Source: Photorhabdus cinerea
Lineage (GTDB): Bacteria > Pseudomonadota > Gammaproteobacteria > Enterobacterales > Enterobacteriaceae
Assembly (NCBI RefSeq): GCF_011189575.1
Contig: NZ_PUJW01000002.1
Coordinates: forward strand, 62,001 to 126,000
Length of the DNA stretch: 64,000 bases
Direction of reading: 5' to 3'
The first letter of the stretch is position 1. The number at the start of each line of letters is the position of its first letter. A model generated the notes under the pieces. The model made no database searches, was not told the DNA's origin, and worked only from the letters and a program-made list of their open reading frames with translations. Position numbers and translations under genes: made by a program. Shown here one piece after another: positions 34,957 to 44,650 of this stretch.

Positions 34957-35538
34957 ATGTTAAAAGTAATAAACTGCCGAACGAGTATTCAAGCACTAGT
35001 CGTATTAGCTGTTGTCATGCTCACAGGTTGTATCTCCGTTCCTGATTCAGTAAAAGGAACGTCACCATCGCCAGTTCAAGATCTGCTTTCTGTTAAGAAC
35101 GCACCTGAGTTGTTTATCGGTCAGGAAGGGAGATTTGGTGGTAAGGTACTTGATGTGGTGAATGAAAATCATCGTACCCGTCTGGAGATATCGTCATTGC
35201 CATTAGCATCAGATGCCAGTCCAGAACTGCATGAGCCTTCTTTCGGTCGTGTCTATGCTTATGTTAATAACTTTCTTGAGCCTGATGATTTTAAAGGAAA
35301 TTACGTCACGGTTGTTGGCCCGATAATGGGGTTGGAGAAGGGTAAAATTGGTCATGCGGATCACTCCTATGTTGTGATTAATGCAACGGGCTATCAACGT
35401 TGGAAGACTGTTCAGCGGGTATTGGTGCCTTATAATTCGGGGGCCTGGAATTATTATGGTTATCCATATTCTTCAGGTTGGGGATGGAATTGGTATTATC
35501 CCGATCCAGCGCTTGTTGAGACTATTTTGACCAGGTGA
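34957..35538 (+). CDS. yeaY: Slp family outer membrane lipoprotein YeaY
   Basis: A 193-aa lipoprotein of the Slp/YeaY family. Signal peptide ALVVLAVVMLTGCISVPDSV with lipobox Cys at about residue 25. The domain includes LFIGQEGRFGGKVLDVVNE and GNYVTVVGPIMGLEKGKIG. A Trp/Tyr-rich C-terminus (YYGYPYSSGWGWNWYYPD) is notable. The ATG at 34957 has AGGAG 9 bases upstream. In E. coli the same gene lies between tsaB and fadD. Confidence 0.9.
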   Translation: MLKVINCRTSIQALVVLAVVMLTGCISVPDSVKGTSPSPVQDLLSVKNAPELFIGQEGRFGGKVLDVVNENHRTRLEISSLPLASDASPELHEPSFGRVYAYVNNFLEPDDFKGNYVTVVGPIMGLEKGKIGHADHSYVVINATGYQRWKTVQRVLVPYNSGAWNYYGYPYSSGWGWNWYYPDPALVETILTR

Positions 35539-35637
35539 GCTAATTTCAATACCGGGAACTGTTAATAAGCAGTTTATGGGTGCCGTAATCTAATTTTGTT
35601 GGAACCGCCGCATTATATGTGGCGGTTATTTATGTCG

Positions 35638-36162
35638 CTATTTTTGGGGTCTTATCGTTAACTTCATTGCAATCCTTGTACCCAAGCCAGCGGTTGCTTC
35701 CTTAGCCAAAGTTTTCCGTAATTCATCAGGAATATCACCCGATTCTAGTACTACAAAACCAAATTTGTCATATAATCTGCGGCTTGGTATAAAATCGCGG
35801 AAAGTTGTGAGATAAAGTGCCGTTTTGTCGTGCTGCTTTAATTTTTCGATGATTGAATTAAGAAGGGCACTGGCAATGCCCTTACCATTATATTCAGGTA
35901 GTATATCAATCTCAGCTAACAGAGTTAATTGATTTGAAAAGCGGATTAGCGCGAATCCGACCCGTTTTTGATCACTTTCTGCGACCCAAAGCCGTTGTTC
36001 TTGAACTGCTGATTCAATTTCATGTACAGGCAAGGTTTGACTACAGAGTGTTTTCGGCAGTAGTTCATCTGGAAAAAGGGAAGCCGCTTGTAGTTCTATA
36101 TCGCTGATGTTAACACCATCTTCATAGCTCGCCATTCTGATCGTCATGTTGTTCATAATCAT
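35638..36162 (-). CDS. GNAT family N-acetyltransferase
   Basis: A 174-aa GCN5-related acetyltransferase. The acetyl-CoA loop is seen in ILPEYNGKGIASALLNSIIE (R/QxxGxG/A), followed by ALYLTTFRDFIPSRRLYDKFGF. The substrate cannot be told. Several Met codons lie at the start (MIMNNMTIRM) and none has a strong ribosome binding site. It is inserted between yeaY and fadD, adjacent in E. coli. Confidence 0.82.
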   Translation of the reverse strand: MIMNNMTIRMASYEDGVNISDIELQAASLFPDELLPKTLCSQTLPVHEIESAVQEQRLWVAESDQKRVGFALIRFSNQLTLLAEIDILPEYNGKGIASALLNSIIEKLKQHDKTALYLTTFRDFIPSRRLYDKFGFVVLESGDIPDELRKTLAKEATAGLGTRIAMKLTIRPQK

Positions 36163-36516
36163 GTTTTATTAGTTCTGGTTTTTTAATAATGTATTGGAAT
36201 AGATGAAAGCAATAAATACTATTCTAAAAATGCTATCTTAAGTGAAAATGTATCGGTTAATGTATAATCAATAGCGACAAAGTTAAATGTTAACTACGGC
36301 AATAATATACTGATAATTAAAAATAATTTACAGACGGCACAGTTCTCTTGGTTTTCTGTATGAAGAGTTAACATTAAATTAGTGATGTATATCTCAACCT
36401 GAACAATGTTTCTTTTTTAAACTGGTATGCTGAGTTAATAATTTGTTAAAACAAGGCGTGCGTTATTTATTAGGCGAGTGATAACATAGCAATTATAAAA
36501 TTTCAGGAGTACTACC
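36163..36516. other. fadD promoter region
   Basis: About 350 AT-rich bases between the divergent GNAT gene and fadD. Apart from the FadR-like site at 36420 I see no gene or repeat. Confidence 0.45.
36420..36436. promoter_or_regulatory. FadR-like operator upstream of fadD
   Basis: AACTGGTATGCTGAGTT resembles the FadR site known before E. coli fadD (consensus half AACTGGT, with TGAGTT on the right). It lies 81 bases before the TTG start. Acyl-CoA-free FadR would repress here. Confidence 0.55.
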
Positions 36517-38205
36517 TTGGAGAAAGTCTGGCTAAAGCATTATCCGGCAGATATCCCTGTGGAAATTGATCCGGATCGTTATGCATCATTGGTTGAGATG
36601 TTTGAAAATGCCGTTGCGCACTATGCAGATCAACCTGCGTATATAAATATGGGTGAGGTTATGACCTTCCGTAAGTTGGAAGAGCGTAGCCGGGCATTTG
36701 CCGCTTATTTGCAAAATGGTTTGGGATTAAGCAAAGGGGATCGTATTGCACTGATGATGCCAAACTTGTTGCAATATCCTGTTGCTCTGTTTGGTGCTTT
36801 GCGCGCAGGTTTGATTGCCGTAAATGTCAACCCGTTGTATACGCCACGCGAGCTTGAACATCAGCTTAATGACAGTGGTGCTTCAGCCATTGTAATCGTT
36901 TCTAACTTTGCTCATACACTGGAAAAAGTCGTTTTTAATACCAGAGTTAAACATGTTATTTTGACACGTATGGGTGATCAGCTATCTCGTCCTAAAGGTA
37001 CGTTGGTTGATTTTGCTGTGAAATATATCAAACGACTGGTACCGAAGTATCACCTGCCTGATGCTATCTCATTTCGTTGTGCGATACACAAAGGTTATCG
37101 CATGCAATATGTGAAACCGGATATTAACGGTGATGATTTGGCTTTCTTGCAATACACTGGCGGCACTACTGGCGTAGCCAAAGGGGCAATGCTGAGTCAC
37201 CGTAACATGCTAGCAAATCTTGAACAGGCAAAAGCAGTTTATTCACCATTACTGCGTGTAGGTCAGGAGCTAATCGTTACTGCGCTGCCGCTTTATCATA
37301 TATTCGCGTTAATGGTGAACTGTTTGCTACTTATTTACGTGGGTGGATGTAATCTTCTGATTACTAACCCGCGTGATATTTCAGGGACAGCTAAAGAATT
37401 GAGTCGTTATCCGTTCACTTCAGTGACTGGAGTGAATACGTTATTTAACGCTTGGTTGAATAACGAAGAATTTAAGAAGCTTGATTTTTCCGCATTGCGT
37501 CTTGTTGTTGGTGGTGGTATGCCAGTTCAGAAAGCAGTTGCTGAGAAGTGGGCTGAAGTGACTGGAAGGACTCTTCTTGAGGGCTATGGTTTGACAGAGT
37601 GTTCACCACTAGTTTCCTGTAATCCTTACAACGTGAAAAATTACACGGGTAGTATAGGTTTTCCGGTGTCTTCAACTGAGATCAAACTTACCGATGATAA
37701 TGGTAATGAGGTACCAATAGGCCAACAGGGGGAGCTGTGGGTCCGTGGCCCACAGGTTATGGTAGGTTATTGGAATCGCCCTGATGCGACAGAAGAGGTG
37801 TTGAAAGATGGTTGGGTCGCGACGGGTGATATTGCGAATATTAATGAGCAAGGTTTTATTCATATCGTAGATCGTAAAAAAGATATGATTTTGGTTTCTG
37901 GTTTTAATGTATATCCTAATGAAGTTGAAGATGTTGTGTCAGCTCACCCGAAAGTGCTAGAGTCAGCAGCAATAGGCGTACCAAGTGAAAGCTCAGGTGA
38001 AACTGTCAAAGTATTTGTGGTTCGCAGAGAGCCTGGATTGACCGAAGATGAGCTTAAAACACATTGTCGTCGTTATTTGACAGGGTATAAAGTACCTAAG
38101 ATCATTGAGTTCCGGGATGAATTACCTAAATCTAATGTGGGTAAAATTCTTCGAAGGGAACTACGAAGTGAAGAGGAAAAGGTAAGGAATGCAATTGTAG
38201 CCTGA
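36517..38205 (+). CDS. fadD: Long-chain fatty acid--CoA ligase FadD (possible StlB)
   Basis: An ANL-superfamily adenylate-forming ligase that activates fatty acids with CoA. 562 aa; AMP motif YTGGTTGVAKGAMLSHRN, GYGLTECSPLVS and the FACS block DGWVATGDIANINEQGFIHI are intact. TTG start with AGGAG 7 bases upstream, as in E. coli. In Photorhabdus the ligase StlB, which makes cinnamoyl-CoA for isopropylstilbene, is a FadD-type protein at about this distance from stlC, so this gene may do both jobs. That part is inference from order. Confidence 0.93.
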   Translation: MEKVWLKHYPADIPVEIDPDRYASLVEMFENAVAHYADQPAYINMGEVMTFRKLEERSRAFAAYLQNGLGLSKGDRIALMMPNLLQYPVALFGALRAGLIAVNVNPLYTPRELEHQLNDSGASAIVIVSNFAHTLEKVVFNTRVKHVILTRMGDQLSRPKGTLVDFAVKYIKRLVPKYHLPDAISFRCAIHKGYRMQYVKPDINGDDLAFLQYTGGTTGVAKGAMLSHRNMLANLEQAKAVYSPLLRVGQELIVTALPLYHIFALMVNCLLLIYVGGCNLLITNPRDISGTAKELSRYPFTSVTGVNTLFNAWLNNEEFKKLDFSALRLVVGGGMPVQKAVAEKWAEVTGRTLLEGYGLTECSPLVSCNPYNVKNYTGSIGFPVSSTEIKLTDDNGNEVPIGQQGELWVRGPQVMVGYWNRPDATEEVLKDGWVATGDIANINEQGFIHIVDRKKDMILVSGFNVYPNEVEDVVSAHPKVLESAAIGVPSESSGETVKVFVVRREPGLTEDELKTHCRRYLTGYKVPKIIEFRDELPKSNVGKILRRELRSEEEKVRNAIVA

Positions 38206-38224
38206 TCCTTTTCATAATACTTAT

Positions 38225-38264
38225 AAGCACGACAACGCCGGATAAAACCGGCGTTGTCGTGCTT
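38225..38264 (+). terminator. Long hairpin between fadD and rnd
   Basis: A perfect 17-bp stem (AAGCACGACAACGCCGG and its complement) with a 6-base ATAAAA loop, 19 bases after fadD. There is no T-run, so it may protect the 3' end or work as a Rho-trimmed end. Confidence 0.65.
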
Positions 38265-38293
38265 ACTCCATGAATGGCTAAGAGAACTATGTT

Positions 38294-39421
38294 TTGAATT
38301 ATCAGTTGATCACCACAGATGCTCAGTTGCAACAAGTCTGCGAAAGAGCAAAAGAACACTCAAAAATAGCATTGGATACTGAATTTGTACGCACACGGAC
38401 GTATTACCCGCAATTAGGTTTGATACAACTGTATGATGGCGAACAACTGTCTCTGATAGATCCACTTAATATCACCAACTGGCAACCTTTTCGTGAATTA
38501 ATTACCAATCCTCAGATATTGAAGTTTCTGCACGCTGGTAGTGAAGATTTGGAAGTCTTTCTGAATGCTTTTCAATGTCTGCCGGAGCCGATGATAGATA
38601 CTCAAGTCCTTGCCGCTTTTACCGGGCATCCTCTTTCATGTGGTTTTGCCGCGTTGGTGGCTGAATATATCCATGTCGAACTGGATAAAAGTGAATCCCG
38701 TACTGATTGGCTTGCTCGTCCATTAAGTGAAAAGCAGTGCGAATATGCGGCGGCAGATGTTTATTATCTACTGCCTTTGGCTGATATCTTGATGGCTACG
38801 ACGACACAGGCCGGATATATGGAAGCCGCAATTGGGGAATGTCAGCTTATCAGCCGGCGCCGCGGAGAGATATTAGCGCCAGAATGTGCTTATAAACAGA
38901 TAGGTAACATCTGTCAATTACGTCCCCAACAGCTTGCGTGTTTGAAAAAGCTGGCGGCATGGCGTTTGAATCAGGCCAGAGAGCGTAATTTGGCTGTGAA
39001 TTTTGTTATTCGTGAAGAAAACTTATGGCAGGTAGCGCGTTATATGCCAACCTCTTTGGGTGAGTTGGATGCACTGGGGTTAAGTGGGCAAGAGATTCGT
39101 TGTCATGGTCGTCGTCTGTTGGCAATGGTGATTGAAAGTGGAAATATTCCAGAATGCGAATGTCCCCCACCAGTGACAAACTTGATTGATCAACCTGGTT
39201 ATCGCACAGCATTTAAGGATATTAAGGCACTGATCAATCAGGTAAGTGAACAACATAAATTTAATTCAGAATTACTGGCGTCTCGTCGTCAGATTAATCA
39301 GTTACTCAGCGCTCACTGGAAATTGAAACAATTAAATGGCAAACCTGAATTGCTCAGTGGATGGCGGGGAGAATTGCTAGCTGGGCCAGTCACAGAGATT
39401 TTGGCGAACTATTCTAATTAA
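38294..39421 (+). CDS. rnd: Ribonuclease D
   Basis: A 3'-5' exoribonuclease for tRNA 3' maturation. 375 aa; DEDD residues in IALDTEFVRTRTYYPQ, LHAGSEDLEVF, and CEYAAADVYYLLPL; two HRDC domains follow (WRLNQARERNLAVNFVIREE). TTG start at 38294, the same unusual start codon as in E. coli rnd. Converges with minE. Confidence 0.95.
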   Translation: MNYQLITTDAQLQQVCERAKEHSKIALDTEFVRTRTYYPQLGLIQLYDGEQLSLIDPLNITNWQPFRELITNPQILKFLHAGSEDLEVFLNAFQCLPEPMIDTQVLAAFTGHPLSCGFAALVAEYIHVELDKSESRTDWLARPLSEKQCEYAAADVYYLLPLADILMATTTQAGYMEAAIGECQLISRRRGEILAPECAYKQIGNICQLRPQQLACLKKLAAWRLNQARERNLAVNFVIREENLWQVARYMPTSLGELDALGLSGQEIRCHGRRLLAMVIESGNIPECECPPPVTNLIDQPGYRTAFKDIKALINQVSEQHKFNSELLASRRQINQLLSAHWKLKQLNGKPELLSGWRGELLAGPVTEILANYSN

Positions 39422-39443
39422 CTCGCATCGAATGAGAGTGACT

Positions 39444-39473
39444 GCTTTAGCCTGCTCAATATCAGGCTAAAGC
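39444..39473. terminator. Hairpin between rnd and minE
   Basis: GCTTTAGCCTG and CAGGCTAAAGC form an 11-bp stem with an 8-base loop in the convergent rnd-minE gap. Confidence 0.6.
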
Positions 39474-39566
39474 GTGTGGGTTGGGGTTCTCACTTAGGGT
39501 TACCCCATCTCAGGCTGTTACATAATCAGCATGGTTATAATGATAAAACAACCTTGTTCACCCACG

Positions 39567-39836
39567 TTATTTCTGAGCTTCTTCTGTTTCAGGTAATGTT
39601 ATATTAAGCTCCAGTACGGAGATGTCATCACCTTTCTGCTCAAATTGTACAGAGAGCATTTCAGGATCTACTTGTATATATTTACATATTACAGCCAGAA
39701 TATCCCGTTTCATATCAGGCAGATAGGCTGGTTCAGAATCACCGCGGCGACGTTCTGCCACGATGATTTGCAGTCGCTCTTTAGCGATGTTTGCTGTCGT
39801 CTTTTTCCTCGACAGAAAAAAATCTAGTAAGGCCAT
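39567..39836 (-). CDS. minE: Cell division topological factor MinE
   Basis: MinE (89 aa) drives pole-to-pole oscillation of MinCD by stimulating MinD ATPase. N-terminal membrane-binding MALLDFFLSRKKTTANIAKERLQ and the topological domain RRGDSEPAYLPDMKRDILAV are intact. Third gene of minCDE; only 3 bases separate it from minD. Confidence 0.96.
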   Translation of the reverse strand: MALLDFFLSRKKTTANIAKERLQIIVAERRRGDSEPAYLPDMKRDILAVICKYIQVDPEMLSVQFEQKGDDISVLELNITLPETEEAQK

Positions 39837-39839
39837 GTT

Positions 39840-40652
39840 TTACCCCCCAAACAGGCGTTTTAAGAAGCCTTTTTTCTCTTCTTCAATGAAACGAAAAGGA
39901 TGCTCTTCGCCCAGTAAACGTTCAACAGTATCTGCATACGCTTTTCCTGCATCGGATTCTGTATCCAGAATGACAGGTTCTCCTTGGTTGGATGAACGCA
40001 GCACAGATTGATCTTCAGGAATAACACCAATTAAAGGAATGCATAAAATCTCCAGAACGTCTTCCATACTGAGCATATCACCACGGCTTACACGTCCTGG
40101 ATTATAACGAGTCAGTAATAGATGCTCTTTAATTGGATCTTCACCGCGTTCAGCCCGTCGTGATTTAGAGGCCAAAATACCTAGAATGCGGTCCGAATCA
40201 CGCACTGAAGAGACTTCAGGGTTAGTTGTGATAATGGCTTCATCAGCAAAATAGAGCGCTATTAATGCACCACTTTCAATTCCCGCTGGGGAGTCACAGA
40301 TAATAAAATCAAAACCCTGTTTATCCAGATCGAGTAGAACTTGCTCAACCCTTTCAGAAGTGAGAGCGTCTTTATCGCGGGTTTGTGATGCAGGTAAGAT
40401 ATAAAGATTTTCGGTACGTTTATCCTTGATTAATGCTTGATTAAGTGAGACGTCACCTTGAATGACGTTTACGAAGTCATAAACCACGCGACGTTCACAT
40501 CCCATAATTAGATCGAGGTTACGTAGACCGATATCAAAATCGATAACAACGGTTTTTTTACCTCTTTGAGCAAGGCCAGTAGCAATGGCCGCGCTTGAAG
40601 TGGTTTTGCCAACGCCACCTTTACCTGATGTAACAACAATAATGCGTGCCAT
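39840..40652 (-). CDS. minD: Septum site-determining ATPase MinD
   Basis: A 270-aa deviant Walker ATPase that recruits MinC to the membrane. SGKGGVGKTTSSAAIA (deviant Walker A), VIDFDIGLRNLD and the C-terminal amphipathic membrane helix EEKKGFLKRLFGG are visible. Middle gene of the min operon. Confidence 0.97.
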   Translation of the reverse strand: MARIIVVTSGKGGVGKTTSSAAIATGLAQRGKKTVVIDFDIGLRNLDLIMGCERRVVYDFVNVIQGDVSLNQALIKDKRTENLYILPASQTRDKDALTSERVEQVLLDLDKQGFDFIICDSPAGIESGALIALYFADEAIITTNPEVSSVRDSDRILGILASKSRRAERGEDPIKEHLLLTRYNPGRVSRGDMLSMEDVLEILCIPLIGVIPEDQSVLRSSNQGEPVILDTESDAGKAYADTVERLLGEEHPFRFIEEEKKGFLKRLFGG

Positions 40653-40675
40653 GAAGTAATTCCTTATTAAAAGGG

Positions 40676-41359
40676 CTAGATTAAAGGTTCGATAGTTAAT
40701 TCATTATTTATCAGGCTAAGTTTTGCGGCTTTTCCTGCTAATTCAGTTGGGATTTTATCGCCGAGCCAATATTGCCCAGCGATAGAGACTAACTCGGCGT
40801 TTAAATGAGTGCAAAAAACCAGGCATTCCTGATCACCGGATGCACCGGCTAATGCTCGGCCACGCATCATGCCATAGATATGAATATTGCCATCCGCAAT
40901 CAATTCTGCACCGGCACTCACATTGCTAGTGACAATAAGATCACTTCCTTGCGCATAAATTCTCTGGCCTGAACGAACAGGTAAATTAATTATGCGAGTT
41001 TTTTTAGCCGTAGGTTCTGCCGGTTTATTTTCCTGTACCGAAACTTTTTGTTTTTTGCCTTCATTCAACAGCGGTAAGGATGCTTTTATTGCCGCCCGGC
41101 GTTGCTTTTCATCACGGCAACCGCTAATTCCGACAATACGGAATCCTGCTGAATCAATAGCATGATGCAGAGCTTTTAGATCAGCTTCTGCCGGCAGAGC
41201 GGAGATATTAATGACAACAGGCGCATTTTTCAGGAAATCCGGTGCTTGTTCCACCTTTTCCTGTAGGGCCTGTAGAATAATTTCAGGTTGATCATTGTAT
41301 AGATGAACGACTGAAAGTGTAAAATTACTGCCTTTTAGCTCAATTGGCGACTGTGACAT
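40676..41359 (-). CDS. minC: Septum formation inhibitor MinC
   Basis: MinC (227 aa) blocks FtsZ polymerisation away from midcell. N-terminal domain LKGSNFTLSVVHLYND and C-terminal beta-helix domain (RSGQRIYAQGSDLIVTSNVS, GAELIADGNIHIYGMMRGRA) that binds MinD. First gene of minCDE; divergent from ycgL. Confidence 0.95.
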   Translation of the reverse strand: MSQSPIELKGSNFTLSVVHLYNDQPEIILQALQEKVEQAPDFLKNAPVVINISALPAEADLKALHHAIDSAGFRIVGISGCRDEKQRRAAIKASLPLLNEGKKQKVSVQENKPAEPTAKKTRIINLPVRSGQRIYAQGSDLIVTSNVSAGAELIADGNIHIYGMMRGRALAGASGDQECLVFCTHLNAELVSIAGQYWLGDKIPTELAGKAAKLSLINNELTIEPLI

Positions 41360-41498
41360 CTATCCTGACTCAGATTCAGCAAATTTGAGATCCCCAGAAA
41401 CAACATCTGGGATGCGATATTTTGAAATACAATAAGCATGTTATAATTACTGAATTATTCAAGCAAGTCGCAGCCTTAATTTAAAAGAGTTTATTATA

Positions 41499-41771
41499 AT
41501 GATTTGTGTGATTTACAGAAGCCCGAAGCGGGAGCAAACATATCTTTATGTTGAAAAAAGAGATAATTTCTCTCGTGTTCCTGAGGAGTTACTGAAAAGC
41601 TTTGGTCGGCCTCAATATGCAATGATGATTTCCCTAGCAGACAGGAAAAAACTGGCAGGTGCTGATATAGAAAAAGTAAAAATATCGTTAATTGAACAGG
41701 GTTTTTACCTACAAATCCCACCTCCGGTCGAAAATTTAATGAATCAACATTTGAACCAGATGGAAAAATAA
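41499..41771 (+). CDS. ycgL: YcgL domain protein
   Basis: A 90-aa protein of the YcgL family, function unknown. ICVIYRSPKREQTYLYVEKR and FGRPQYAMMISL match the family, and the E. coli order min-ycgL-ycgM-ycgN is kept. Confidence 0.9.
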   Translation: MICVIYRSPKREQTYLYVEKRDNFSRVPEELLKSFGRPQYAMMISLADRKKLAGADIEKVKISLIEQGFYLQIPPPVENLMNQHLNQMEK

Positions 41772-42004
41772 GGAAAATCTGAGGATTTGATGGGTGAAAT
41801 TGACCGTCATTGTGGTTTTATTAACCACCACAATATTAACGGGTACGGTGTTTCAAGGGAAAATAACGTAGAGTTGTACCGGTTGGGCCATCGAGCAATA
41901 TAGAGGATAAATTTCCTCTGAATGCCGCAGACTCGTTATTCCTGATGATGTAGTGTAACAAATGCTATAATCAGAGGTACCTGACAAACCAGACAGAGTG
42001 AGAA

Positions 42005-42667
42005 ATGGGTATGTATCAGCACAGAGACTGGCAGGGCGCATTACTGGATCTTCCAGTCAATAAAGTTGTTTGCGTTGGCAGTAATTACGCCAAACATATT
42101 AAAGAGATGGGTTTTCAGCCGCCGGAAGAGCCGGTCATTTTTATTAAACCGGAAACTGCACTGTGTGATATACATCAGCCAATTGCAATTCCAAAAGATT
42201 TTGGTGTTGTTCATCATGAAGTTGAACTGGCTGTGCTGATTGGTACACAGTTAAAACAAGCAAATGAGGAGCGTGTTGGTATAGCGATTGCTGGTTTTGC
42301 TGTCGCATTGGATCTTACCTTGCGTGATTTGCAGTCTAAATTTAAGAAAACAGGTCAGCCGTGGGAAAAAAGTAAAGCGTTTGATGGCTCTTGCCCGATA
42401 TCTGGGTTTATTCGGATGAGTAGTTTTGGTGATCCACAAAATGCCCAGCTTTCACTGACAGTTAATAATGAATTACGGCAGAATGGTAATACCAACGATA
42501 TGTTGACCCCCATCATTCCTCTGATCAGCTACATGTCGCACTTTTTCACTTTGCGGCCAGGAGATGTGATTCTCACTGGTACACCGGAAGGTGTTGGATC
42601 ACTAGCATCCGGTGATACGTTGAAGGTTACTCTGAATGATAATTCACTCACCACAAGAGTGATTTGA
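42005..42667 (+). CDS. ycgM: Fumarylacetoacetate hydrolase family protein YcgM
   Basis: A 220-aa FAH-fold protein; relatives act as acylpyruvases or oxaloacetate-handling enzymes. VVCVGSNYAKHIKEMG, EPVIFIKPETAL, HHEVELAVLIG (metal-binding Glu residues) and LTGTPEGVGSLASGD are conserved. 24 bases separate it from ycgN. Precise substrate not determined from sequence. Confidence 0.9.
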   Translation: MGMYQHRDWQGALLDLPVNKVVCVGSNYAKHIKEMGFQPPEEPVIFIKPETALCDIHQPIAIPKDFGVVHHEVELAVLIGTQLKQANEERVGIAIAGFAVALDLTLRDLQSKFKKTGQPWEKSKAFDGSCPISGFIRMSSFGDPQNAQLSLTVNNELRQNGNTNDMLTPIIPLISYMSHFFTLRPGDVILTGTPEGVGSLASGDTLKVTLNDNSLTTRVI

Positions 42668-42691
42668 ATAATATAAGGAATAGTAGAAGTT

Positions 42692-43126
42692 ATGTCTCAG
42701 CCTTTCTGGCAGGTAAAAACTCTGGATCAGATGACGGATGAAGAATGGGAATCATTATGTGATGGATGTGGACAATGTTGTCTGCATAAGTTGATGGATG
42801 ATGATACCGATGAGATTTATTTCACTAACGTTGCCTGTAATCAGCTCAATATAAAAACCTGTCAGTGTAAAAATTATGAAGACCGTTTTAGATACGAGCC
42901 GGATTGTATCAAACTGACTCGTTACAATTTGCCAACTTTTGAATGGTTGCCAATGACTTGTGCATATCGTTTGCTTGAAGAAGGAAAGTCCTTGTTACCT
43001 TGGCATCCACTGATTAGAGGTTCTAAATCAGCAATGCATAGTGAAAGGATTTCTGTCAGGCATATTGCAGTACGGGAAATTGATGTTGTGGAATGGGAAG
43101 ACCATATCATTAATAAGCCAGAATAA
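42692..43126 (+). CDS. ycgN: YcgN family cysteine cluster protein
   Basis: A 144-aa protein of the YcgN/YkgJ (UPF0260) family. CDGCGQCCLHKLMDDDTDEI with paired Cys, then CNQLNIKTCQCKNYEDRF, suggest metal binding. The function is unknown. Follows ycgM as in E. coli. Confidence 0.9.
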   Translation: MSQPFWQVKTLDQMTDEEWESLCDGCGQCCLHKLMDDDTDEIYFTNVACNQLNIKTCQCKNYEDRFRYEPDCIKLTRYNLPTFEWLPMTCAYRLLEEGKSLLPWHPLIRGSKSAMHSERISVRHIAVREIDVVEWEDHIINKPE

Positions 43127-43322
43127 TGGTTTAATTAACTGTAATTTAATAAATTATTTTTCTATGTTTCCCCGGCTGGAGCAGTTTGGGATCTTGCTCC
43201 AGAGCTAAGTTATCCAAGGGGTGTATCTATCGAAATTAACTAAAGGTTGATTGTATATAATTGCATCTATACTATTACCATTAGGTAATTAAACCTGTGG
43301 TTTATTAGAGGAAGCATAAAAT

Positions 43323-43961
43323 ATGCCAAGATATTCGGAAAACATAGAAAAAATTACCAATGATTTCAGTTGTTTAAATGAGCCAGAGCTCAACCGTGCT
43401 CTTTATAGTATTCTTGATTCCTCTGGTACTGATATTGTGCATGATGTGAATGAGCTCATTCTTCCACCGGGCTACCGATTGGTCAGGGTTGATAGCAGGT
43501 TAGATTTGGATATAGATGAGCCTCACTTTGAATTGGCGTTGCTGAGTGACGATGCAAAAGAAGTTGTTTATTACAACAAAGTCATTGTGATGAATGATTT
43601 GGTGCTTAATTGCAGTCCTGCGTCGCAAACGCTTGTATGGCGAACGAAAAAACCAAAACATAAAGCGGCGTTAAGTGATTTAGCAGCTAAAATCTTTTTC
43701 CACTATCTAATTAAAACATATGATGTAGTTGCTTCAAACGTCAACCAAATAATAGACGATATCTCTTTTTGGCAAGCTCGAATGTATGAAGCATTACAGT
43801 TTGGGCTTTATGTTTACGGTTATGATGTTATGACTTGTGAATTGAGAAATATCTTAACTGAGGATGATGTTGGTAAAGAGCAGAGTTGGTTATGGGGTGA
43901 TGCAGAGTATTATATGGATAGATTAGCGATTATTTCCAAGATCAAATTGCCTGATAAGTAA
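43323..43961 (+). CDS. Hypothetical protein, 212 aa
   Basis: I do not recognise this protein. It is acidic, without signal peptide or membrane helix. Visible blocks: ELILPPGYRLVRVDSRLDLD, then a middle region FELALLSDDAKEVVYYNKVI, KHKAALSDLAAKIFFHYLIK and a C-terminal SWLWGDAEYYMDRLAIISK. GAGGAAGC lies about 9 bases before the ATG. It converges with another unknown gene; both sit between ycgN and hslJ, where E. coli has neither, so they are accessory. Confidence 0.6.
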   Translation: MPRYSENIEKITNDFSCLNEPELNRALYSILDSSGTDIVHDVNELILPPGYRLVRVDSRLDLDIDEPHFELALLSDDAKEVVYYNKVIVMNDLVLNCSPASQTLVWRTKKPKHKAALSDLAAKIFFHYLIKTYDVVASNVNQIIDDISFWQARMYEALQFGLYVYGYDVMTCELRNILTEDDVGKEQSWLWGDAEYYMDRLAIISKIKLPDK

Positions 43962-44029
43962 TTAATTGTACTATGTTATATCTGAGGTTAATATAATGGT
44001 TCGAACTAACTCGAACCATTATCAATTAA

Positions 44030-44650
44030 TTAGAAAGCACTGGAAACCCAAGAACTAATTCTCTCGAAGAAAGATTTAATTGATTCCCATGCTTTACTTA
44101 GCCATTCAGTGAGTTGCCTGGCCGCCTCAAGAATAAAGCTGGAAATTCTACCAAACAGGTTGGAAAAAAATGTTCCAGTTTTCTCCATAAAGCTTTGTAT
44201 TGCCGCTCTGGCTTCCGGATATTGTAAGCCGAATGTAATCGCTTTATCGTAACTTGCATCAATTTGTCTGTTATTCTCATCTTTGGTTCTTTGACGAGAT
44301 TTATTCATGTTATCGATCCAGTCTTGGTCTGCATTGTCTGGATCAGAGGTAATCGCATTTTGATATTTCTGGGTGCTGTCAGTGACACTTGCTTTAGAAA
44401 CTTGTGCTATTGAATTAGCACCAGATTTCACTGAATCTTTCAATTCATTAACAATACCATCTATTTCCTTATTTTCGGTAATATTTACACTTTCATATTG
44501 TTCCTCAAGCATATTTGCATATTCCTGGAGTTCAGGTGTCGATGGTACAAATGGTTTAATGTTAGGATTATCTAATATACGTTTTGCGTGTTGACGCATT
44601 TCATTCATTAGGTCGATAAATTGGATATCAGTAAGTGTAATATCGGACAT
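44030..44650 (-). CDS. Hypothetical protein with amphipathic Trp-rich C-terminus
   Basis: Unrecognised 206-aa protein. The first 150 residues look helical and polar (many Asn, Asp, Gln, Lys). The last 60 are amphipathic and rich in Phe/Trp (FFSNLFGRISSFILEAARQL, then LSKAWESIKSFFERISSWV), a shape seen in membrane-active proteins. No signal peptide. AAGGA lies 8 bases upstream. A membrane-targeting or toxin role is possible but unproven. Confidence 0.6.
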   Translation of the reverse strand: MSDITLTDIQFIDLMNEMRQHAKRILDNPNIKPFVPSTPELQEYANMLEEQYESVNITENKEIDGIVNELKDSVKSGANSIAQVSKASVTDSTQKYQNAITSDPDNADQDWIDNMNKSRQRTKDENNRQIDASYDKAITFGLQYPEARAAIQSFMEKTGTFFSNLFGRISSFILEAARQLTEWLSKAWESIKSFFERISSWVSSAF

